Shown: positions 41,744 to 52,958, counted from the stretch's first letter. The stretch: DNA of 64,000 bases from Pseudomonas chlororaphis (GCA_001023535.1 CP011020.1:3857734-3921733), one strand, 5' to 3'. Program-made: numbers and translations. Notes: a model not told the origin generated them from the letters alone.

Positions 41744-42817
41744 CTAGCGGGACTTGGGCTTGCCGGTGTCCAACCGCCGCAAATGACAGGTCACTTCCTC
41801 GCGGTCGTGGTACAGCTGCTTGCAGCCGATCTCGACCTTGATGCCGCGGGCCTTGAAGCCCTCGGCGATGCGTTCGAGCAGGCGCTTGACTTCGGCATAG
41901 CGCTGTTTCATCGGCAACTTGAGGTTGACCACCGCCTCGCGACAGTGCCCGTCGCCAATCCACTCTTCCAGCATCGCCGCGTTGCGCGCCGGTTTCTCGA
42001 CGATGTCGCAGACCATCCAGTCCACCGGCTGCTTGGGCTTGAAGGTGAAGCCATCCGCCATCAGGTGCTGCACCAGGCCAGTCTCCATCAGGCTCTCGGC
42101 CATCGGACCATTGTCGATGGCCGTGACCAGCATGCCGCGGTTGACCAACTGCCAGGTCCAACCGCCCGGCGCCGCGCCCAGGTCCACCCCGGTCATGTCG
42201 CTGTGCAGGCGCTCGTCCCACTCCTGGCGAGGAATGAAATGGTGCCAGGCCTCTTCGAGCTTGAGGGTGGAACGACTCGGCGCCTCTCGGGGAAACTTCA
42301 GGCGCGGGATGCCCATCGGCCACATCGCCGAATTATCGGCCGGCGCCTGCCCCAGGAACACTTCGCGGCCACTCTTGAAGGTCAGCAACAGGCGAGGCTT
42401 GTGCGGGTCGTCCACCAGCCTGCCGGCGGCGGTCAGCGCCTTGCGCAGCGGGCCTTCGAATTTCTTGCAGAAGTTCGACAGTTCCTTACCATCGTTGGTG
42501 TCGACCACCTCCAGCCACAAGCTGCCACAGACGGGGAACTGCGCCATGTGCGCCAGGATCACGCTGATGCGATCGGTTTCCGGCAGCTCGATAAAGGTGC
42601 CGCGGGCCCACTGACGCGGAAAAATCAGCTCGGCGAAACGCAGGCCGCGCATCAGGCGCTCGGCGCCGTCCTCCTCGGTGCAGACAAATTCGGCACAGGC
42701 ACTGGCCGGCTTGGCCTTGGCGTAGCCGGCCACGTTGAGCCGGGCCGCGTGTTCGGCGATCTCGGAGCAGACCTCGCCCTCGAAGCCGGGCCGGCAGTGC
42801 ATGAAAAGCGTGTTCAT
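41744..42817 (-). CDS. rlmM: 23S rRNA 2'-O-ribose C2498 methyltransferase RlmM
   Basis: A 357-residue methyltransferase acting on 23S rRNA. An N-terminal THUMP-like part is followed by an SAM-binding Rossmann fold with VDLGAAPGGWTWQLV, then DWMVCDIVEKP and NLKLPMKQR, carrying the K-D-K-E set of ribose methylases. The start MNTLFMHCRPGFEGE was chosen over an ATG 93 bases upstream. It diverges from acnA. Confidence 0.94.
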   Translation of the reverse strand: MNTLFMHCRPGFEGEVCSEIAEHAARLNVAGYAKAKPASACAEFVCTEEDGAERLMRGLRFAELIFPRQWARGTFIELPETDRISVILAHMAQFPVCGSLWLEVVDTNDGKELSNFCKKFEGPLRKALTAAGRLVDDPHKPRLLLTFKSGREVFLGQAPADNSAMWPMGIPRLKFPREAPSRSTLKLEEAWHHFIPRQEWDERLHSDMTGVDLGAAPGGWTWQLVNRGMLVTAIDNGPMAESLMETGLVQHLMADGFTFKPKQPVDWMVCDIVEKPARNAAMLEEWIGDGHCREAVVNLKLPMKQRYAEVKRLLERIAEGFKARGIKVEIGCKQLYHDREEVTCHLRRLDTGKPKSR

Positions 42818-42954
42818 TGAAACTCCGTAGCAAAGCCTGTCACGAAAACCGCCGCATGATAGCGGACTTCGGAACCCCGAACCTGTCCATAGAGTCCAGT
42901 GATTAGTCATACGCTCGAAACAGGGCTAGGTTAAAGGCTCTGTCCGTCCCCGTC

Positions 42955-42974
42955 AGTCCGTAGCCGTGCGGACT
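42955..42974 (+). other. Stem-loop in front of the acnA ribosome site
   Basis: AGTCCG and CGGACT pair around a TAGCCGTG loop, ending three bases before AAAGGAG, the ribosome site of acnA. It could affect initiation, though it lacks the bulged C and loop of a eukaryotic iron-responsive element. Confidence 0.4.
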
Positions 42975-42990
42975 CAAAGGAGTGATTTCA

Positions 42991-45732
42991 ATGCCGTCCC
43001 TCGATAGCCTGAAAACCCTTAAAACATTGCAAGTCGACGCCAGGACTTACCACTATTTCAGTCTCCCGGACGCTGCCCGCAGCCTCGGCGACCTGGACAA
43101 GCTGCCCATGTCCCTGAAGGTGCTGCTGGAAAACCTGTTGCGCTGGGAAGATGAAAAAACTGTCACCGGCGCCGACCTCAAGGCCCTGGCCGGGTGGCTC
43201 AAGGACCGTCGTTCCGACCGCGAGATCCAGTACCGCCCCGCACGGGTGTTGATGCAAGACTTCACCGGCGTCCCGGCGGTGGTTGACCTGGCGGCCATGC
43301 GCGCCGCCGTCGAACAGGCCGGCGGCGACCCGCAGCGGATCAACCCGCTGTCACCGGTGGACCTGGTGATCGACCACTCGGTGATGGTCGATCGCTTCGC
43401 CAGCCGCGACGCATTCGAACAGAACGTCGACATCGAGATGCAGCGCAACGGCGAACGCTACGCCTTCCTGCGTTGGGGCCAGAGCGCCTTCGATAATTTC
43501 AGCGTGGTGCCGCCGGGCACCGGCATTTGCCACCAGGTCAACCTCGAGTACCTGGGCCGCACCGTGTGGACCCGCGAAGAAGACGGCCGCACCTATGCCT
43601 TTCCAGACACCCTGGTGGGCACCGACTCCCACACCACCATGATCAATGGCCTCGGTGTACTGGGCTGGGGCGTCGGCGGAATCGAGGCCGAGGCGGCGAT
43701 GCTGGGCCAACCGGTGTCGATGCTGATCCCCGAAGTGATCGGCTTCAAGCTCACCGGCAAGCTGCGCGAAGGCATCACCGCCACCGACCTGGTGCTGACG
43801 GTCACGCAGATGCTGCGCAAGAAAGGGGTGGTGGGCAAGTTCGTCGAATTCTATGGCGACGGCCTCGCCGACCTGCCCCTGGCCGACCGCGCCACCATCG
43901 CCAACATGGCCCCGGAATACGGTGCCACGTGCGGTTTCTTCCCGGTGGACGACGTCACCCTGGATTATTTGCGCCTGTCCGGCCGGCCGACGGAAACCGT
44001 GAAACTGGTGGAAGCCTACTGCAAGGCCCAGGGCCTGTGGCGCCTGCCCGGCCTGGAGCCGGTATTCACCGACACCCTGGCCCTGGACATGGGCAGCGTC
44101 GAGGCCAGCCTCGCCGGGCCGAAACGCCCCCAGGACCGGGTCTCGCTGCCTAACGTCGGCCAGGCCTTCAGCGACTTCCTGGGCCTGCAGGTCAAACCCA
44201 CCAGCAAGGAAGAAGGTCGCCTGGAAAGTGAGGGCGGTGGCGGTGTCGCGGTGGGCAACGCCGATCAGGTCGGCGAAGCCGAGTATGAGTTCGAAGGCCA
44301 TACCCATCGGCTGAAAAACGGCGCGGTGGTGATCGCCGCCATCACGTCCTGCACCAATACGTCCAACCCCAGCGTGATGATGGCCGCCGGGCTGCTGGCC
44401 AAGAAAGCCGTTGAAAAAGGCCTGACGCGCAAGCCCTGGGTCAAGAGCTCCCTGGCGCCCGGCTCCAAGGTCGTCACCGACTACTACAAGGCCGCCGGCC
44501 TGACCGAGTACCTGGACCAGCTCGGCTTTGCCCTGGTGGGCTACGGTTGCACCACCTGCATCGGCAACTCCGGGCCGCTGCCGGACCCGATCGAGAAAGC
44601 CATCCAAAAAGCCGACCTGACCGTGGCGTCGGTCTTGTCGGGCAACCGCAACTTCGAAGGCCGGGTGCATCCACTGGTGAAGACCAACTGGCTGGCCTCG
44701 CCGCCCCTGGTGGTCGCCTACGCCCTGGCGGGCACCGTGCGCATCGACATCAGCAGCGAGCCGCTGGGGAACGACCAGCACGGCAAGCCGGTGTACCTGC
44801 GGGACATCTGGCCCAGCAGCCAGGAAGTGGCCGAGGCCGTGGCCAAGGTCAACACCAGCATGTTCCACAAGGAATACGCCGCCGTGTTTGCCGGTGACGA
44901 GCAGTGGCAGGCCATCGAGGTGCCACAGGCGGCAACCTACGTCTGGCAGGACGACTCGACCTACATCCAGCACCCACCGTTCTTCGACGGTATTGGCGGG
45001 CCACCACCGGCCATCAGGAACGTCGAAGGCGCCCGGGTCCTGGCGCTGCTCGGGGACTCGGTCACCACCGACCACATCTCCCCGGCCGGCAACATCAAGA
45101 CCGACAGCCCCGCCGGTCGCTACCTGCGCGAACAGGGCGTGGAACCGCGGGACTTCAACTCCTACGGCTCAAGGCGCGGCAACCACCAGGTGATGATGCG
45201 CGGCACCTTCGCCAATATCCGCATACGCAATGAAATGCTCGACGGCGAAGAAGGCGGCAACACGATCTATATACCCAGCGGCGAAAAAATGCCGATCTAC
45301 GACGCCGCCATGCTGTACCAGGCCACGGGCACGCCACTGGTGGTGATCGCCGGCCAGGAGTACGGCACCGGTTCGAGCCGGGACTGGGCGGCCAAGGGCA
45401 CCAACCTGCTGGGGGTCAAGGCGGTGATCGCCGAAAGCTTCGAGCGCATCCACCGCTCCAATCTGGTGGGCATGGGCGTGCTGCCGTTGCAGTTCAAGCT
45501 CGACCAGAACCGCAAGCGCCTGAACCTCACGGGCAAGGAAACCCTGGACATCCTTGGCCTGGATGGCGTCGAGCTGACCCCGCGGATGAACCTGCCCCTG
45601 GTGATCACCCGCGAGGACGGTCGCCAGGAGCGGATCGAGGTGTTGTGCCGGATCGATACACTCAATGAAGTGGAGTACTTCAAGGCCGGCGGGATCCTGC
45701 ACTACGTGCTGCGGCAGTTGATCGCCAGTTGA
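42991..45732 (+). CDS. acnA: Aconitate hydratase A
   Basis: A 913-residue tricarboxylic-cycle enzyme that interconverts citrate and isocitrate. The [4Fe-4S] cysteines are in [10 protein letters not shown] and [39 protein letters not shown] and the C-terminal swivel domain with [16 protein letters not shown] complete it. The start [10 protein letters not shown] has AAAGGAG at eight bases. A short linker between domains holds a Gly/Glu-rich loop ([14 protein letters not shown]). It is next to aer, as in PA1561–PA1562 by recall. Confidence 0.96.
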   Translation: MPSLDSLKTLKTLQVDARTYHYFSLPDAARSLGDLDKLPMSLKVLLENLLRWEDEKTVTGADLKALAGWLKDRRSDREIQYRPARVLMQDFTGVPAVVDLAAMRAAVEQAGGDPQRINPLSPVDLVIDHSVMVDRFASRDAFEQNVDIEMQRNGERYAFLRWGQSAFDNFSVVPPGTGICHQVNLEYLGRTVWTREEDGRTYAFPDTLVGTDSHTTMINGLGVLGWGVGGIEAEAAMLGQPVSMLIPEVIGFKLTGKLREGITATDLVLTVTQMLRKKGVVGKFVEFYGDGLADLPLADRATIANMAPEYGATCGFFPVDDVTLDYLRLSGRPTETVKLVEAYCKAQGLWRLPGLEPVFTDTLALDMGSVEASLAGPKRPQDRVSLPNVGQAFSDFLGLQVKPTSKEEGRLESEGGGGVAVGNADQVGEAEYEFEGHTHRLKNGAVVIAAITSCTNTSNPSVMMAAGLLAKKAVEKGLTRKPWVKSSLAPGSKVVTDYYKAAGLTEYLDQLGFALVGYGCTTCIGNSGPLPDPIEKAIQKADLTVASVLSGNRNFEGRVHPLVKTNWLASPPLVVAYALAGTVRIDISSEPLGNDQHGKPVYLRDIWPSSQEVAEAVAKVNTSMFHKEYAAVFAGDEQWQAIEVPQAATYVWQDDSTYIQHPPFFDGIGGPPPAIRNVEGARVLALLGDSVTTDHISPAGNIKTDSPAGRYLREQGVEPRDFNSYGSRRGNHQVMMRGTFANIRIRNEMLDGEEGGNTIYIPSGEKMPIYDAAMLYQATGTPLVVIAGQEYGTGSSRDWAAKGTNLLGVKAVIAESFERIHRSNLVGMGVLPLQFKLDQNRKRLNLTGKETLDILGLDGVELTPRMNLPLVITREDGRQERIEVLCRIDTLNEVEYFKAGGILHYVLRQLIAS

Positions 45733-45741
45733 ACGCAATCT

Positions 45742-45773
45742 CTTGTGGGAGCGAGCAAGCTCGCTCCCACAAG
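45742..45773. repeat. Single REP palindrome behind acnA
   Basis: CTTGTGGGAGCGAGC and GCTCGCTCCCACAAG with AA between form a perfect 32-base palindrome ten bases after the acnA stop. It belongs to the GTGGGAGC REP type and could end or stabilise the acnA transcript. Confidence 0.8.
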
Positions 45774-45823
45774 GCTTTCCCCCCGAATGAACGGTTCAAT
45801 CGCCGTTTTTGTATCGACCTGCT

Positions 45824-45989
45824 TATAATCCCCTCCCCACTGACGCTCACGGAACGGTGTCAGCCGCGAGGTGCCCGCGCGCGTCCATGAGTCGGCGTGG
45901 ACACCCTTTGTGCTCTTTGCGTGACATGGCAGCGTCGTAGACGCGGCGACCACGTTCGCCCAAAGCGCCACCGCCTAAAAGGATGTTAT
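45824..45989 (+). promoter_or_regulatory. Promoter −10 and possible structured 5' leader of the CPBP gene
   Basis: TATAAT at 45824–45829 could start a leader of about 150 bases before the ATG at 45990. Several stems are visible: CTGAC/GTCAG (45840–45863), GTCCA/TGGAC (45882–45902) and CGTC/GACG (45933–45943). No clear −35 was found. I do not recognise a known riboswitch class in it. Confidence 0.35.
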
Positions 45990-46778
45990 ATGCCTGCTCT
46001 TCCCTGGCCCTACCTGGCCCTTCTCTCTCTTGGCTATGCCTTGGCCCTGGTCTACGGGCATTTGGCGTGGACGGCCGCCATTACGCTGGTATTGCTACTG
46101 TTCGCCGGTTATGCCGTTCGCCAGCAAGCGATGCCGGTCGGCCGGTTTCTCGGGCACGTCCTGTTCCTGGTGATGGCCCTCGCGTTGGCGATGCATTGGA
46201 TGCCTGGTTTTTTCAATGGCCGGGTGATCCCTCCACAGCGCCTGACTGACGACGCCGCGCGATTCGCGCTGTACTTGAACCAGGACAAACCCCTGATCGG
46301 CTTTTGGCTGCTACTGGCCTGCCCGTGGGTCGTCGGCCGGCGCTCGCTGCGCCTGTCGGTCTTCGCCACGGCCCTGGGCCTGGGTCTGAGCGCGGTCCTT
46401 GCGTTGGGCGGGGCACTGCTGCTGGGCATGATCCACTGGGCGCCGAAATGGCCGGACCAGGCGTGGATCTGGCTGGCCAATAATCTTTTACTGGTGACAT
46501 TGGTGGAGGAAGCGCTGTTTCGTGGCTACATTCAGGGAGGCCTGAGCCGGCGTTTCAAACATCTGGCCTATGGCGACAGCCTGGCCTTGCTCCTGGCCTC
46601 GCTGGTATTCGGCCTGGTGCATGCCGGCGCTGGCTGGCAATGGGTGTTGCTGTCGGGCCTGGCGGGGATCGGTTATGGCCTGGCGTACCGTTTCGGTGGC
46701 CTGGGCGCGGCAATCGCCACGCATTTTGCCCTCAACCTGCTTCATTTCGCCCTATTTACCTACCCGATGCTGGCGTGA
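45990..46778 (+). CDS. CPBP family intramembrane protease-like protein
   Basis: A 262-residue membrane protein with about seven or eight helices. It carries the CPBP (Abi, Rce1-like) motif [11 protein letters not shown] at Glu173–Glu174, then FGLVHAG and HFALNLLHF, which give the family's glutamates and histidines. Bacterial members may be proteases for membrane-bound or bacteriocin-like substrates, unproven for most. The ATG at 45990 follows AAAAGGATG. It is 77 bases ahead of aer and may be cotranscribed. Confidence 0.85.
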   Translation: MPALPWPYLALLSLGYALALVYGHLAWTAAITLVLLLFAGYAVRQQAMPVGRFLGHVLFLVMALALAMHWMPGFFNGRVIPPQRLTDDAARFALYLNQDKPLIGFWLLLACPWVVGRRSLRLSVFATALGLGLSAVLALGGALLLGMIHWAPKWPDQAWIWLANNLLLVTLVEEALFRGYIQGGLSRRFKHLAYGDSLALLLASLVFGLVHAGAGWQWVLLSGLAGIGYGLAYRFGGLGAAIATHFALNLLHFALFTYPMLA

Positions 46779-46855
46779 TAGCGACAGGCAAAAATAACTT
46801 CAACTTAAACCTGACGACGCCGACAACCTTTCAAAGCCTTGCGGATCTACACACC

Positions 46856-48421
46856 ATGCGTAATAACCAACCCATTACACAACGCGAAAGGACCTTCCCG
46901 GCCCAGCAACGATTGATTTCCACCACCGACGCCAAAGGTGTGATCACCTACTGCAACGACGCATTCGTCGAAATCAGCGGGTTTTCCAAGGAGGAACTGA
47001 TTCGTTCACCGCACAACCTGGTACGCCATCCCGACGTTCCTTCCGCCGTGTTCGCCCATATGTGGGGCACGCTGAAACAAGGCTTGCCATGGATGGGCAT
47101 CGTCAAGAATCGCTGCAAAAGCGGCGACCATTACTGGGTCAACGCCTACGTCACGCCTATATTCGAAGGCAACCAGGTGATCGGCTACGAGTCGGTACGG
47201 GTCAAGCCGACCGCCGAGCAGATCACCCGGGCCGAGGCGCTGTATCGCCGCATCAACCAGGGCAAGCCCGCGGTTCCACGCAGCGACAAGTGGCTGCCCA
47301 TGCTGCAGGACTGGCTGCCGTTCATCCTGGTCAGCCAGTTGAGCTTCGTCGTCGGCGCGTTCCTCAACTCCCACTGGGGCTTCGCCCTCGCGGCGGTGCT
47401 GTCGGTGCCGTTGGGCCTGATGGGGCTGCAATGGCAGCAACGCGGGATCAAACGCCTGCTGCGCCTGGCCGAACAGACCACTTCCGACCCGCTGATCGCC
47501 CAGATGTACACCGACAGCCGGGGCGCCCAGGCACGCCTGGAGATGTCGATCCTCAGCCAGGAAGCGCGCCTGAAAACCTGCCTGACCCGGCTGCAGGACA
47601 CCGCCGAGCACCTCAACGATCAGGCTCGCCAGTCCAACTCCCTGGCCCACGACAGCTCCAGTGGCCTGGAGCGCCAGCGAGTGGAAACCGAGCAGGTGGC
47701 CACGGCGGTGAACCAGATGGCGGCGACCACTCAGGAAGTCGCCAGCCATGTACAGCGCACCGCCGATGCGACCCAGGAGGCCAATCGCCTGACCGGTCGC
47801 GGCCGCGACATTGCCGGGGAAACCCGCGAGGCCATCGAGCGACTGTCGGTTGTCGTGGGTGAAACGGGCCAGACCGTGACCCAACTGGCCAAGGACAGCG
47901 ACGAGATCGGCGGCGTGGTAGACGTGATCAAAGGCATCGCCGACCAGACCAACCTGCTGGCCCTGAACGCCGCCATCGAAGCGGCCCGTGCCGGTGAGAT
48001 GGGCCGCGGTTTTGCCGTGGTGGCCGACGAAGTGCGGCAACTGGCGCAGCGCACCAGCGAATCCACCGGGCAGATCCACGCCCTGATCGCCAAGCTCCAG
48101 CAGACCGCCACCAACGCCGTGCAAACCATGGACGCCGGCCATCGCCAGGCCGAAGAGGGTGTGGCGCGGGTCATGGAAGCGGACCAGGCATTGGTGGGCA
48201 TCAGCGAAGCGGTGGCCAACATCACCGACATGACCACCCAGATCGCCGCAGCGACCGAGGAGCAAAGCTCGGTGGCCGAGGAGATCAGCCGCAACATCAG
48301 CAACATCTCGGAACTGGCCGACCAGACTTCGGGGCAGGCTCACAGCTCGGCGCTGCTGAGCGAAGAACTGACCCGCACGGCCAATACCCAGTACTCGCTG
48401 GTGGAACGGTTCAACCGCTGA
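46856..48421 (+). CDS. aer: Aerotaxis receptor Aer (PAS-type methyl-accepting protein)
   Basis: A 521-residue sensor. The N-terminal PAS domain ([20 protein letters not shown], then [15 protein letters not shown]) binds FAD in the family and reads redox state. A hydrophobic hairpin lies at residues about 153–191 without a periplasmic domain. The cytoplasmic coiled coil ends with the signalling hairpin [20 protein letters not shown]. This is the Aer plan: the cell follows oxygen through electron-transport redox. It sits near acnA and the cbb3 oxidase genes as in P. aeruginosa by recall. I saw no Anr box directly upstream. Confidence 0.92.
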   Translation: MRNNQPITQRERTFPAQQRLISTTDAKGVITYCNDAFVEISGFSKEELIRSPHNLVRHPDVPSAVFAHMWGTLKQGLPWMGIVKNRCKSGDHYWVNAYVTPIFEGNQVIGYESVRVKPTAEQITRAEALYRRINQGKPAVPRSDKWLPMLQDWLPFILVSQLSFVVGAFLNSHWGFALAAVLSVPLGLMGLQWQQRGIKRLLRLAEQTTSDPLIAQMYTDSRGAQARLEMSILSQEARLKTCLTRLQDTAEHLNDQARQSNSLAHDSSSGLERQRVETEQVATAVNQMAATTQEVASHVQRTADATQEANRLTGRGRDIAGETREAIERLSVVVGETGQTVTQLAKDSDEIGGVVDVIKGIADQTNLLALNAAIEAARAGEMGRGFAVVADEVRQLAQRTSESTGQIHALIAKLQQTATNAVQTMDAGHRQAEEGVARVMEADQALVGISEAVANITDMTTQIAAATEEQSSVAEEISRNISNISELADQTSGQAHSSALLSEELTRTANTQYSLVERFNR

Positions 48422-48442
48422 CAGGGCTTAGCGGGATAAAAA

Positions 48443-48475
48443 ACCGGGAAGACAGTGCTTCCCGGTTTTTTTTGC
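48443..48475 (+). terminator. Rho-independent terminator of aer
   Basis: Stem AACCGGGAAG / CTTCCCGGTT followed by eight T, about twenty bases after the aer stop. Confidence 0.88.
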
Positions 48476-48529
48476 CCATTTAAAAGAGTTGCAGCGTTAC
48501 AAACCTTCGCGTGAAAACTGCCTTCCTCT

Positions 48530-48553
48530 GTGGGAGCGGGCTTGCCCGCGAAG
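48530..48553. repeat. Single REP element (GTGGGAGCGGGC type)
   Basis: CTGTGGGAGCGGGCTTGCCC at about 48530, then GCGAAGAGGCCC. Identical in core to the units of the array at 35,914, but here one arm only. It lies between the convergent aer and hydrolase genes. Confidence 0.75.
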
Positions 48554-48571
48554 AGGCCCCGCCAGACACGC

Positions 48572-49264
48572 TCAACGGCGAAGAAGAAACCCAGCCACCG
48601 CCTGCGCCGCCGTCTCCAAATGCTGCCCATGACTGAACCCCGAAGCCTTCAACGGCTTGAGGTCATGATCCCCCGCCTCCAGCCACACCACCTCGATACT
48701 GGCTGACAACGCATACCCCGCCACCGCCTCGCGATTGCCCAATGCGTCGCGCTCGCCCTGGATGATCAGCGTTGGGGCCTTCAATTCGGCCAGATGCTCG
48801 ACCCGCGGCTTCTCCGGTTTGCCCGGCGCATAGAACGGATACCCGAGGCACACCAGCGCGTCGCACCCCAGTTCGTCAGCCAACAGGCTCGCCATCCGCC
48901 CGCCCATGGATTTGCCGCCAATCGCCAGTCGACCCGCGACATAAGGCCGCACGGTGGCGTACACCTCGCGCCAGCATTCCAACAATTTCGGTGCCGGGTT
49001 GGGGGGGCGCTTGCCGCCGTCCAGGCGTCGTTGGGCCATGTAGGGAAACTCGAAGCGCAACACGTTGACGCCCTGCGCAGCAAGACGTGCGGCCATGTCG
49101 TCCATGAAACCGCTGTCCATCGGCGCACCCGCACCATGGGCCAGGATCAGGGTCGGCGGATCGCCGTCGTCCACCGGTTGTGCCGGCGTCCACAGCCAAC
49201 CGTGTTGGGCCACGCACCGCGCCCATTGATCCCCGTCAATACTGGCCTTGTGCTGTTTGTCCAT
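48572..49264 (-). CDS. Alpha/beta hydrolase (KANL3/Tex30-like)
   Basis: A 230-residue soluble hydrolase. It has [16 protein letters not shown] for the oxyanion region, the nucleophile elbow IGGKSMGGR with Ser119, then QGERDALG for the acid and GDHDLKP for the His. These fit the small alpha/beta-hydrolase group related to Tex30 and dienelactone hydrolase. The substrate is unknown. It diverges from ccoN, and an Anr-type site lies inside its first codons. Confidence 0.83.
   Translation of the reverse strand: MDKQHKASIDGDQWARCVAQHGWLWTPAQPVDDGDPPTLILAHGAGAPMDSGFMDDMAARLAAQGVNVLRFEFPYMAQRRLDGGKRPPNPAPKLLECWREVYATVRPYVAGRLAIGGKSMGGRMASLLADELGCDALVCLGYPFYAPGKPEKPRVEHLAELKAPTLIIQGERDALGNREAVAGYALSASIEVVWLEAGDHDLKPLKASGFSHGQHLETAAQAVAGFLLRR
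49226..49239 (+). promoter_or_regulatory. Anr/FNR-type box upstream of the first ccoN
   Basis: TTGATCCCCGTCAA matches the Anr/FNR pattern TTGAT-N4-RTCAA. It lies within the 5' coding end of the divergent hydrolase gene, 121 bases before the ccoN start. An oxygen-limited role for this cluster is consistent with the box. Confidence 0.6.
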
Positions 49265-49360
49265 GCTTGCCTCGCTTTTAGTCTGCCTATAACTCCAGGC
49301 GAAGCACGCCGCCCTGCCTTGCGCAGGCGCTCACTTCGGCTGAACCGTGGATGGGGAACC

Positions 49361-50785
49361 ATGAACACTTCTATCAGTACCGCCTACAACTACAAGGTGG
49401 TCCGCCAATTCGCCATTATGACGGTGGTGTGGGGCATCGTCGGCATGGGGCTCGGGGTTTTTCTCGCCGCCCAATTGGTCTGGCCACAGCTCAACTTCGA
49501 TTTGCCCTGGACCAGCTTCGGTCGCCTGCGTCCGCTGCACACCAACGCGGTGATCTTCGCCTTCGGTGGCTGCGCGCTGTTCGCCAGTTCGTTCTATTCG
49601 GTGCAGCGCACCTGCCAGACCCAGCTGTTTGCGCCGAAAATCGCCGCTTTCTGCTTCTGGGGCTGGCAACTGGTGATTCTGCTGGCGGCCATCAGCCTGC
49701 CGCTGGGCTACACCAGTTCCAAGGAATACGCCGAGCTGGAATGGCCGATCGACATCCTGATCACCATTGTCTGGGTCGCCTACGCCATCGTCTTCTTCGG
49801 CACCGTGGCCAAGCGCAACACCAAGCACATCTACGTCGGCAACTGGTTCTTCGGCGGGTTCATCCTGACCGTGGCGATCCTGCACATCGTCAACAACCTG
49901 GAACTGCCGGTGAGCTTCACCAAGTCCTACTCGGTGTACGCCGGGGCCACGGACGCGATGGTGCAATGGTGGTACGGGCACAACGCCGTAGGCTTCTTCC
50001 TCACGGCCGGGTTCCTGGGGATGATGTACTACTTCGTGCCGAAACAGGCCGAACGTCCGGTGTATTCCTATCGCCTGTCCATCGTTCACTTCTGGGCGCT
50101 GATCACCCTGTACATCTGGGCGGGTCCTCACCACCTGCACTACACCGCGCTGCCGGACTGGGCGCAGTCGCTGGGCATGGTGATGTCGCTGATCCTGCTG
50201 GCACCGAGCTGGGGTGGCATGATCAACGGCATGATGACCCTCTCGGGCGCCTGGCATAAGTTGCGCAGCGACCCGATCCTGCGGTTCCTGGTGGTGTCCC
50301 TGGCGTTCTACGGCATGTCGACCTTCGAGGGCCCGATGATGGCCATCAAGACCGTCAACGCCCTCTCCCACTACACCGACTGGACCATCGGCCACGTACA
50401 CGCCGGCGCACTCGGCTGGGTGGCGATGATTTCCATCGGCGCGCTGTATCACATGATCCCGAAAGTCTTCGGCCGGCCACAGATGCACAGCATCGGCCTG
50501 ATCAACGCGCACTTCTGGCTCGCGACCATCGGCACCGTGCTCTACATCGCCTCGATGTGGGTCAACGGCATCGCCCAGGGCCTGATGTGGCGCGCGGTGA
50601 ACGAGGACGGCACGCTCACCTACTCCTTCGTCGAGACGCTGGTGGCCAGCCACCCGGGCTTCATCGTACGGCTGGTGGGCGGGGCAGTCTTCCTCACCGG
50701 CATGCTGCTGATGGCCTACAACACCTGGCGCACCGTGCGGGCTTACCAGCCTGCCGAAGCCGCCGCTGCCGCGCAGATGGCCTGA
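49361..50785 (+). CDS. ccoN: cbb3-type cytochrome c oxidase subunit I (first copy)
   Basis: A 474-residue membrane protein with about twelve helices, the catalytic subunit that holds heme b, heme b3 and copper B and reduces oxygen to water. Histidine ligands are visible in [27 protein letters not shown] and [15 protein letters not shown]. The start is the ATG at 49361 ([14 protein letters not shown]). It heads the first ccoNOQP operon, which by position next to aer corresponds to the cbb3-2 (low-oxygen) form of P. aeruginosa. Confidence 0.95.
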   Translation: MNTSISTAYNYKVVRQFAIMTVVWGIVGMGLGVFLAAQLVWPQLNFDLPWTSFGRLRPLHTNAVIFAFGGCALFASSFYSVQRTCQTQLFAPKIAAFCFWGWQLVILLAAISLPLGYTSSKEYAELEWPIDILITIVWVAYAIVFFGTVAKRNTKHIYVGNWFFGGFILTVAILHIVNNLELPVSFTKSYSVYAGATDAMVQWWYGHNAVGFFLTAGFLGMMYYFVPKQAERPVYSYRLSIVHFWALITLYIWAGPHHLHYTALPDWAQSLGMVMSLILLAPSWGGMINGMMTLSGAWHKLRSDPILRFLVVSLAFYGMSTFEGPMMAIKTVNALSHYTDWTIGHVHAGALGWVAMISIGALYHMIPKVFGRPQMHSIGLINAHFWLATIGTVLYIASMWVNGIAQGLMWRAVNEDGTLTYSFVETLVASHPGFIVRLVGGAVFLTGMLLMAYNTWRTVRAYQPAEAAAAAQMA

Positions 50786-50795
50786 GGAGTCCGCC

Positions 50796-51404
50796 ATGAA
50801 ACACGAAACAATCGAAAAAAACGTCGGCCTGCTGATGCTGCTGATGGTGCTGGCCGTGAGCATCGGCGGCCTGACCCAGATCGTGCCGCTGTTCTTCCAG
50901 GACGTGACCAACAAGCCGGTGGATGGCATGAAGCCCTACACCGCCCTGCAACTGGAAGGCCGTGACATCTACATCCGCGAAGGCTGCGTCGGCTGCCATT
51001 CGCAGATGATCCGTCCGTTCCGCGCCGAAACCGAGCGCTACGGCCACTACTCGGTCGCCGGTGAAAGCGTCTGGGACCACCCGTTCCTGTGGGGTTCCAA
51101 GCGTACCGGCCCGGACCTGGCCCGCGTCGGCGCACGCTACTCCGACGACTGGCACCGTGCGCACCTGTACAACCCGCGCAACGTGGTGCCCGAGTCGAAG
51201 ATGCCGGCCTACCCATGGCTGGTGACCCAGGCCGTGGACAGCAGCCACACCGAGACCAAGCTGCGGGCCATGCGCACCCTGGGTGTGCCGTACACCGACG
51301 ATGACATCACAGGCGCCGTGGCCTCGCTCAAGGGCAAGACCGAAATGGACGCCCTGGTGGCCTACCTGCAAGTGCTCGGCACTGCCATCAAGAGCAAGAG
51401 GTGA
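50796..51404 (+). CDS. ccoO: cbb3-type cytochrome c oxidase subunit II (first copy)
   Basis: A 202-residue monoheme cytochrome c with one N-terminal helix ([23 protein letters not shown]) and a periplasmic domain. The heme c motif is CVGCHSQ near residue 66, and the axial Met is likely in ESKMPAYPW. It passes electrons from CcoP to CcoN. It follows ccoN by ten bases. Confidence 0.95.
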   Translation: MKHETIEKNVGLLMLLMVLAVSIGGLTQIVPLFFQDVTNKPVDGMKPYTALQLEGRDIYIREGCVGCHSQMIRPFRAETERYGHYSVAGESVWDHPFLWGSKRTGPDLARVGARYSDDWHRAHLYNPRNVVPESKMPAYPWLVTQAVDSSHTETKLRAMRTLGVPYTDDDITGAVASLKGKTEMDALVAYLQVLGTAIKSKR

Positions 51405-51409
51405 GCCCC

Positions 51410-51613
51410 ATGTTTCTTGAAATGAGCACTGGAATGATCCGCGGCCTGGGCACGATCGTGGTCTTCGTCGCCTTCATCGGCCTGCTCCTGTGGGCGTTCA
51501 GCAGCAAGCGCGGCCCGGAATTCGCCCAGGCGCGCCTGCTGCCGTTCGCCGACGAGCCACCCGCCGATACCGCCAATCCCCAAGACCCTGCAACAAGGAG
51601 TACCCGGCCATGA
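51410..51613 (+). CDS. ccoQ: cbb3-type oxidase small subunit CcoQ (first copy)
   Basis: A 67-residue single-helix protein ([19 protein letters not shown]) that stabilises the complex. The start [12 protein letters not shown] has GAGGTGA five bases upstream, although a GTG at 51401 is in frame. The stop overlaps the ccoP start as ATGA. Confidence 0.88.
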   Translation: MFLEMSTGMIRGLGTIVVFVAFIGLLLWAFSSKRGPEFAQARLLPFADEPPADTANPQDPATRSTRP

Positions 51614-52566
51614 CCACCTTCTGGAGTACGTGGATCTGCGTACTGACCCTCGGCAGCCTGATCGGCCTGACCTGGCTGCTGATCGGTACCCGCAAGGGCG
51701 AGACCAAGGGCAGCGTCGACCAGACCATGGGCCACAGCTTCGACGGCATCGAGGAGTACGACAACCCGCTGCCGCAATGGTGGTTCCTGTTGTTCGCCGG
51801 CACCCTGGTGTTTTCCGTCGGCTACCTGGTCCTGTATCCGGGCCTGGGCAACTGGAAAGGCATCCTGCCCGGCTACGAGAATGGCTGGACCGGTGCCCAC
51901 GAATGGGAAAAGGAAATGGCCAAGGCCGACGCCAAGTTCGGGCCGATCTTCGCCAAGTTCGCCGCGATGCCCGTGGAAGAAGTCGCCAAGGACCCACAAG
52001 CCCTGAAAATGGGCGCCCGCCTGTTCGCCTCCAACTGCTCGGTCTGCCACGGCTCGGACGCCAAGGGCGCCTTCGGCTTCCCGAACCTGGCCGACAACAA
52101 CTGGCGCTGGGGCGGCGCGGCCGACACCATCAAGACCACCATCATGGGTGGCCGCATGGCGGCGATGCCGGCCTGGGGCGAGGTGCTTGGGGACGCCGGG
52201 GTCAAGAACGTCGCGGCGTACGTGCGCCATGACCTGGCCGGCCTGCCGTTGCCAGCGGACAGCGGCGCCGACCTGCAAGCCGGCCAGCAGGCCTTCAACA
52301 CCACCTGCGTCGCCTGCCACGGCGCCAACGGCCAGGGCACCGAAGCCATGGGCGCGCCTAACCTGACGCAACCGGCCGGTTTCATCTACGGCACCAGCCT
52401 GGCCCAGTTGCAACAGACCATTCGCCATGGTCGCCAGGGCCATATGCCGGCGCAGAATGAAATGCTCGGCAATGACAAGGTGCAACTGCTTGCCGCTTAC
52501 GTTTACAGCCTTTCCAAAAGTGATACGCAGTTGAGCGGCAAGCCGCAGGCTGCAAGCCTCAAGTAA
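51610..52566 (+). CDS. ccoP: cbb3-type cytochrome c oxidase subunit III (first copy)
   Basis: A 318-residue diheme cytochrome c with two N-terminal helices and periplasmic heme domains carrying CSVCH and CVACH. It is the electron-entry subunit. Compared with the second copy it lacks a loop of about 14 residues after LPGY, before the WTG-HEWEKEM segment, and has a longer C-terminal tail ([17 protein letters not shown]). Confidence 0.95.
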   Translation: MTTFWSTWICVLTLGSLIGLTWLLIGTRKGETKGSVDQTMGHSFDGIEEYDNPLPQWWFLLFAGTLVFSVGYLVLYPGLGNWKGILPGYENGWTGAHEWEKEMAKADAKFGPIFAKFAAMPVEEVAKDPQALKMGARLFASNCSVCHGSDAKGAFGFPNLADNNWRWGGAADTIKTTIMGGRMAAMPAWGEVLGDAGVKNVAAYVRHDLAGLPLPADSGADLQAGQQAFNTTCVACHGANGQGTEAMGAPNLTQPAGFIYGTSLAQLQQTIRHGRQGHMPAQNEMLGNDKVQLLAAYVYSLSKSDTQLSGKPQAASLK

Positions 52567-52585
52567 CAGCAAAAGCAAAAGCTGC

Positions 52586-52616
52586 AAGCGACGCGTGCTC
52601 GCTTGCAGCTTGCAGC
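52586..52616 (+). terminator. Possible terminator of the first ccoNOQP operon
   Basis: A strong stem AAGCTGCAAGCGA / TCGCTTGCAGCTT lies twenty bases after the ccoP stop. It is not followed by a T-run, so termination is only probable. Confidence 0.45.
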
Positions 52617-52958
52617 TCGAAACGCGTAGCTGCTTCTATTTGTCGCACCCTCCCAAGGTCTTTCTTTCGGTTCCTGCGAATCGGGTCTAAGCTTGCCTCT
52701 GCGTGCATTGGCGACTGCCTGTTTCAGGTCGACCCGACCCGATGTGTCCGACAATCGTTCGACAAGAAAAGCCGCAAAGGCAGGGAATACCGGCTGTTGC
52801 GACAATTGCCCGGCATCCCTCGAACGCAGCGTTTGAACACACCCCGTTACAACCGACCTGAACCCCTCGCCGCTTTCCTTTGTCGCGACATTTTTCCGTG
52901 GGCCGATTTTGTCCCTACACGGAACATGGAAAGGCCGCAGAATCAGCGTCGGAAAGCA

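Noticed and set aside
42955..42974. Iron-responsive element before acnA
   Set aside because: Stem present, but it lacks the CAGUGN loop and bulged C; kept only as a plain stem-loop.
43351..45075. A 574-codon minus-strand frame opposite acnA
   Set aside because: Antisense shadow; the translated product lacks any known pattern.
49331..50929. A long minus-strand frame opposite ccoN, with a similar one at 52943–54496
   Set aside because: They mirror each other only because the two ccoN genes are paralogues.
52503..52805. A 100-codon minus-strand frame between the cco operons
   Set aside because: It overlaps the ccoP end, has no good ribosome site and no family signs.
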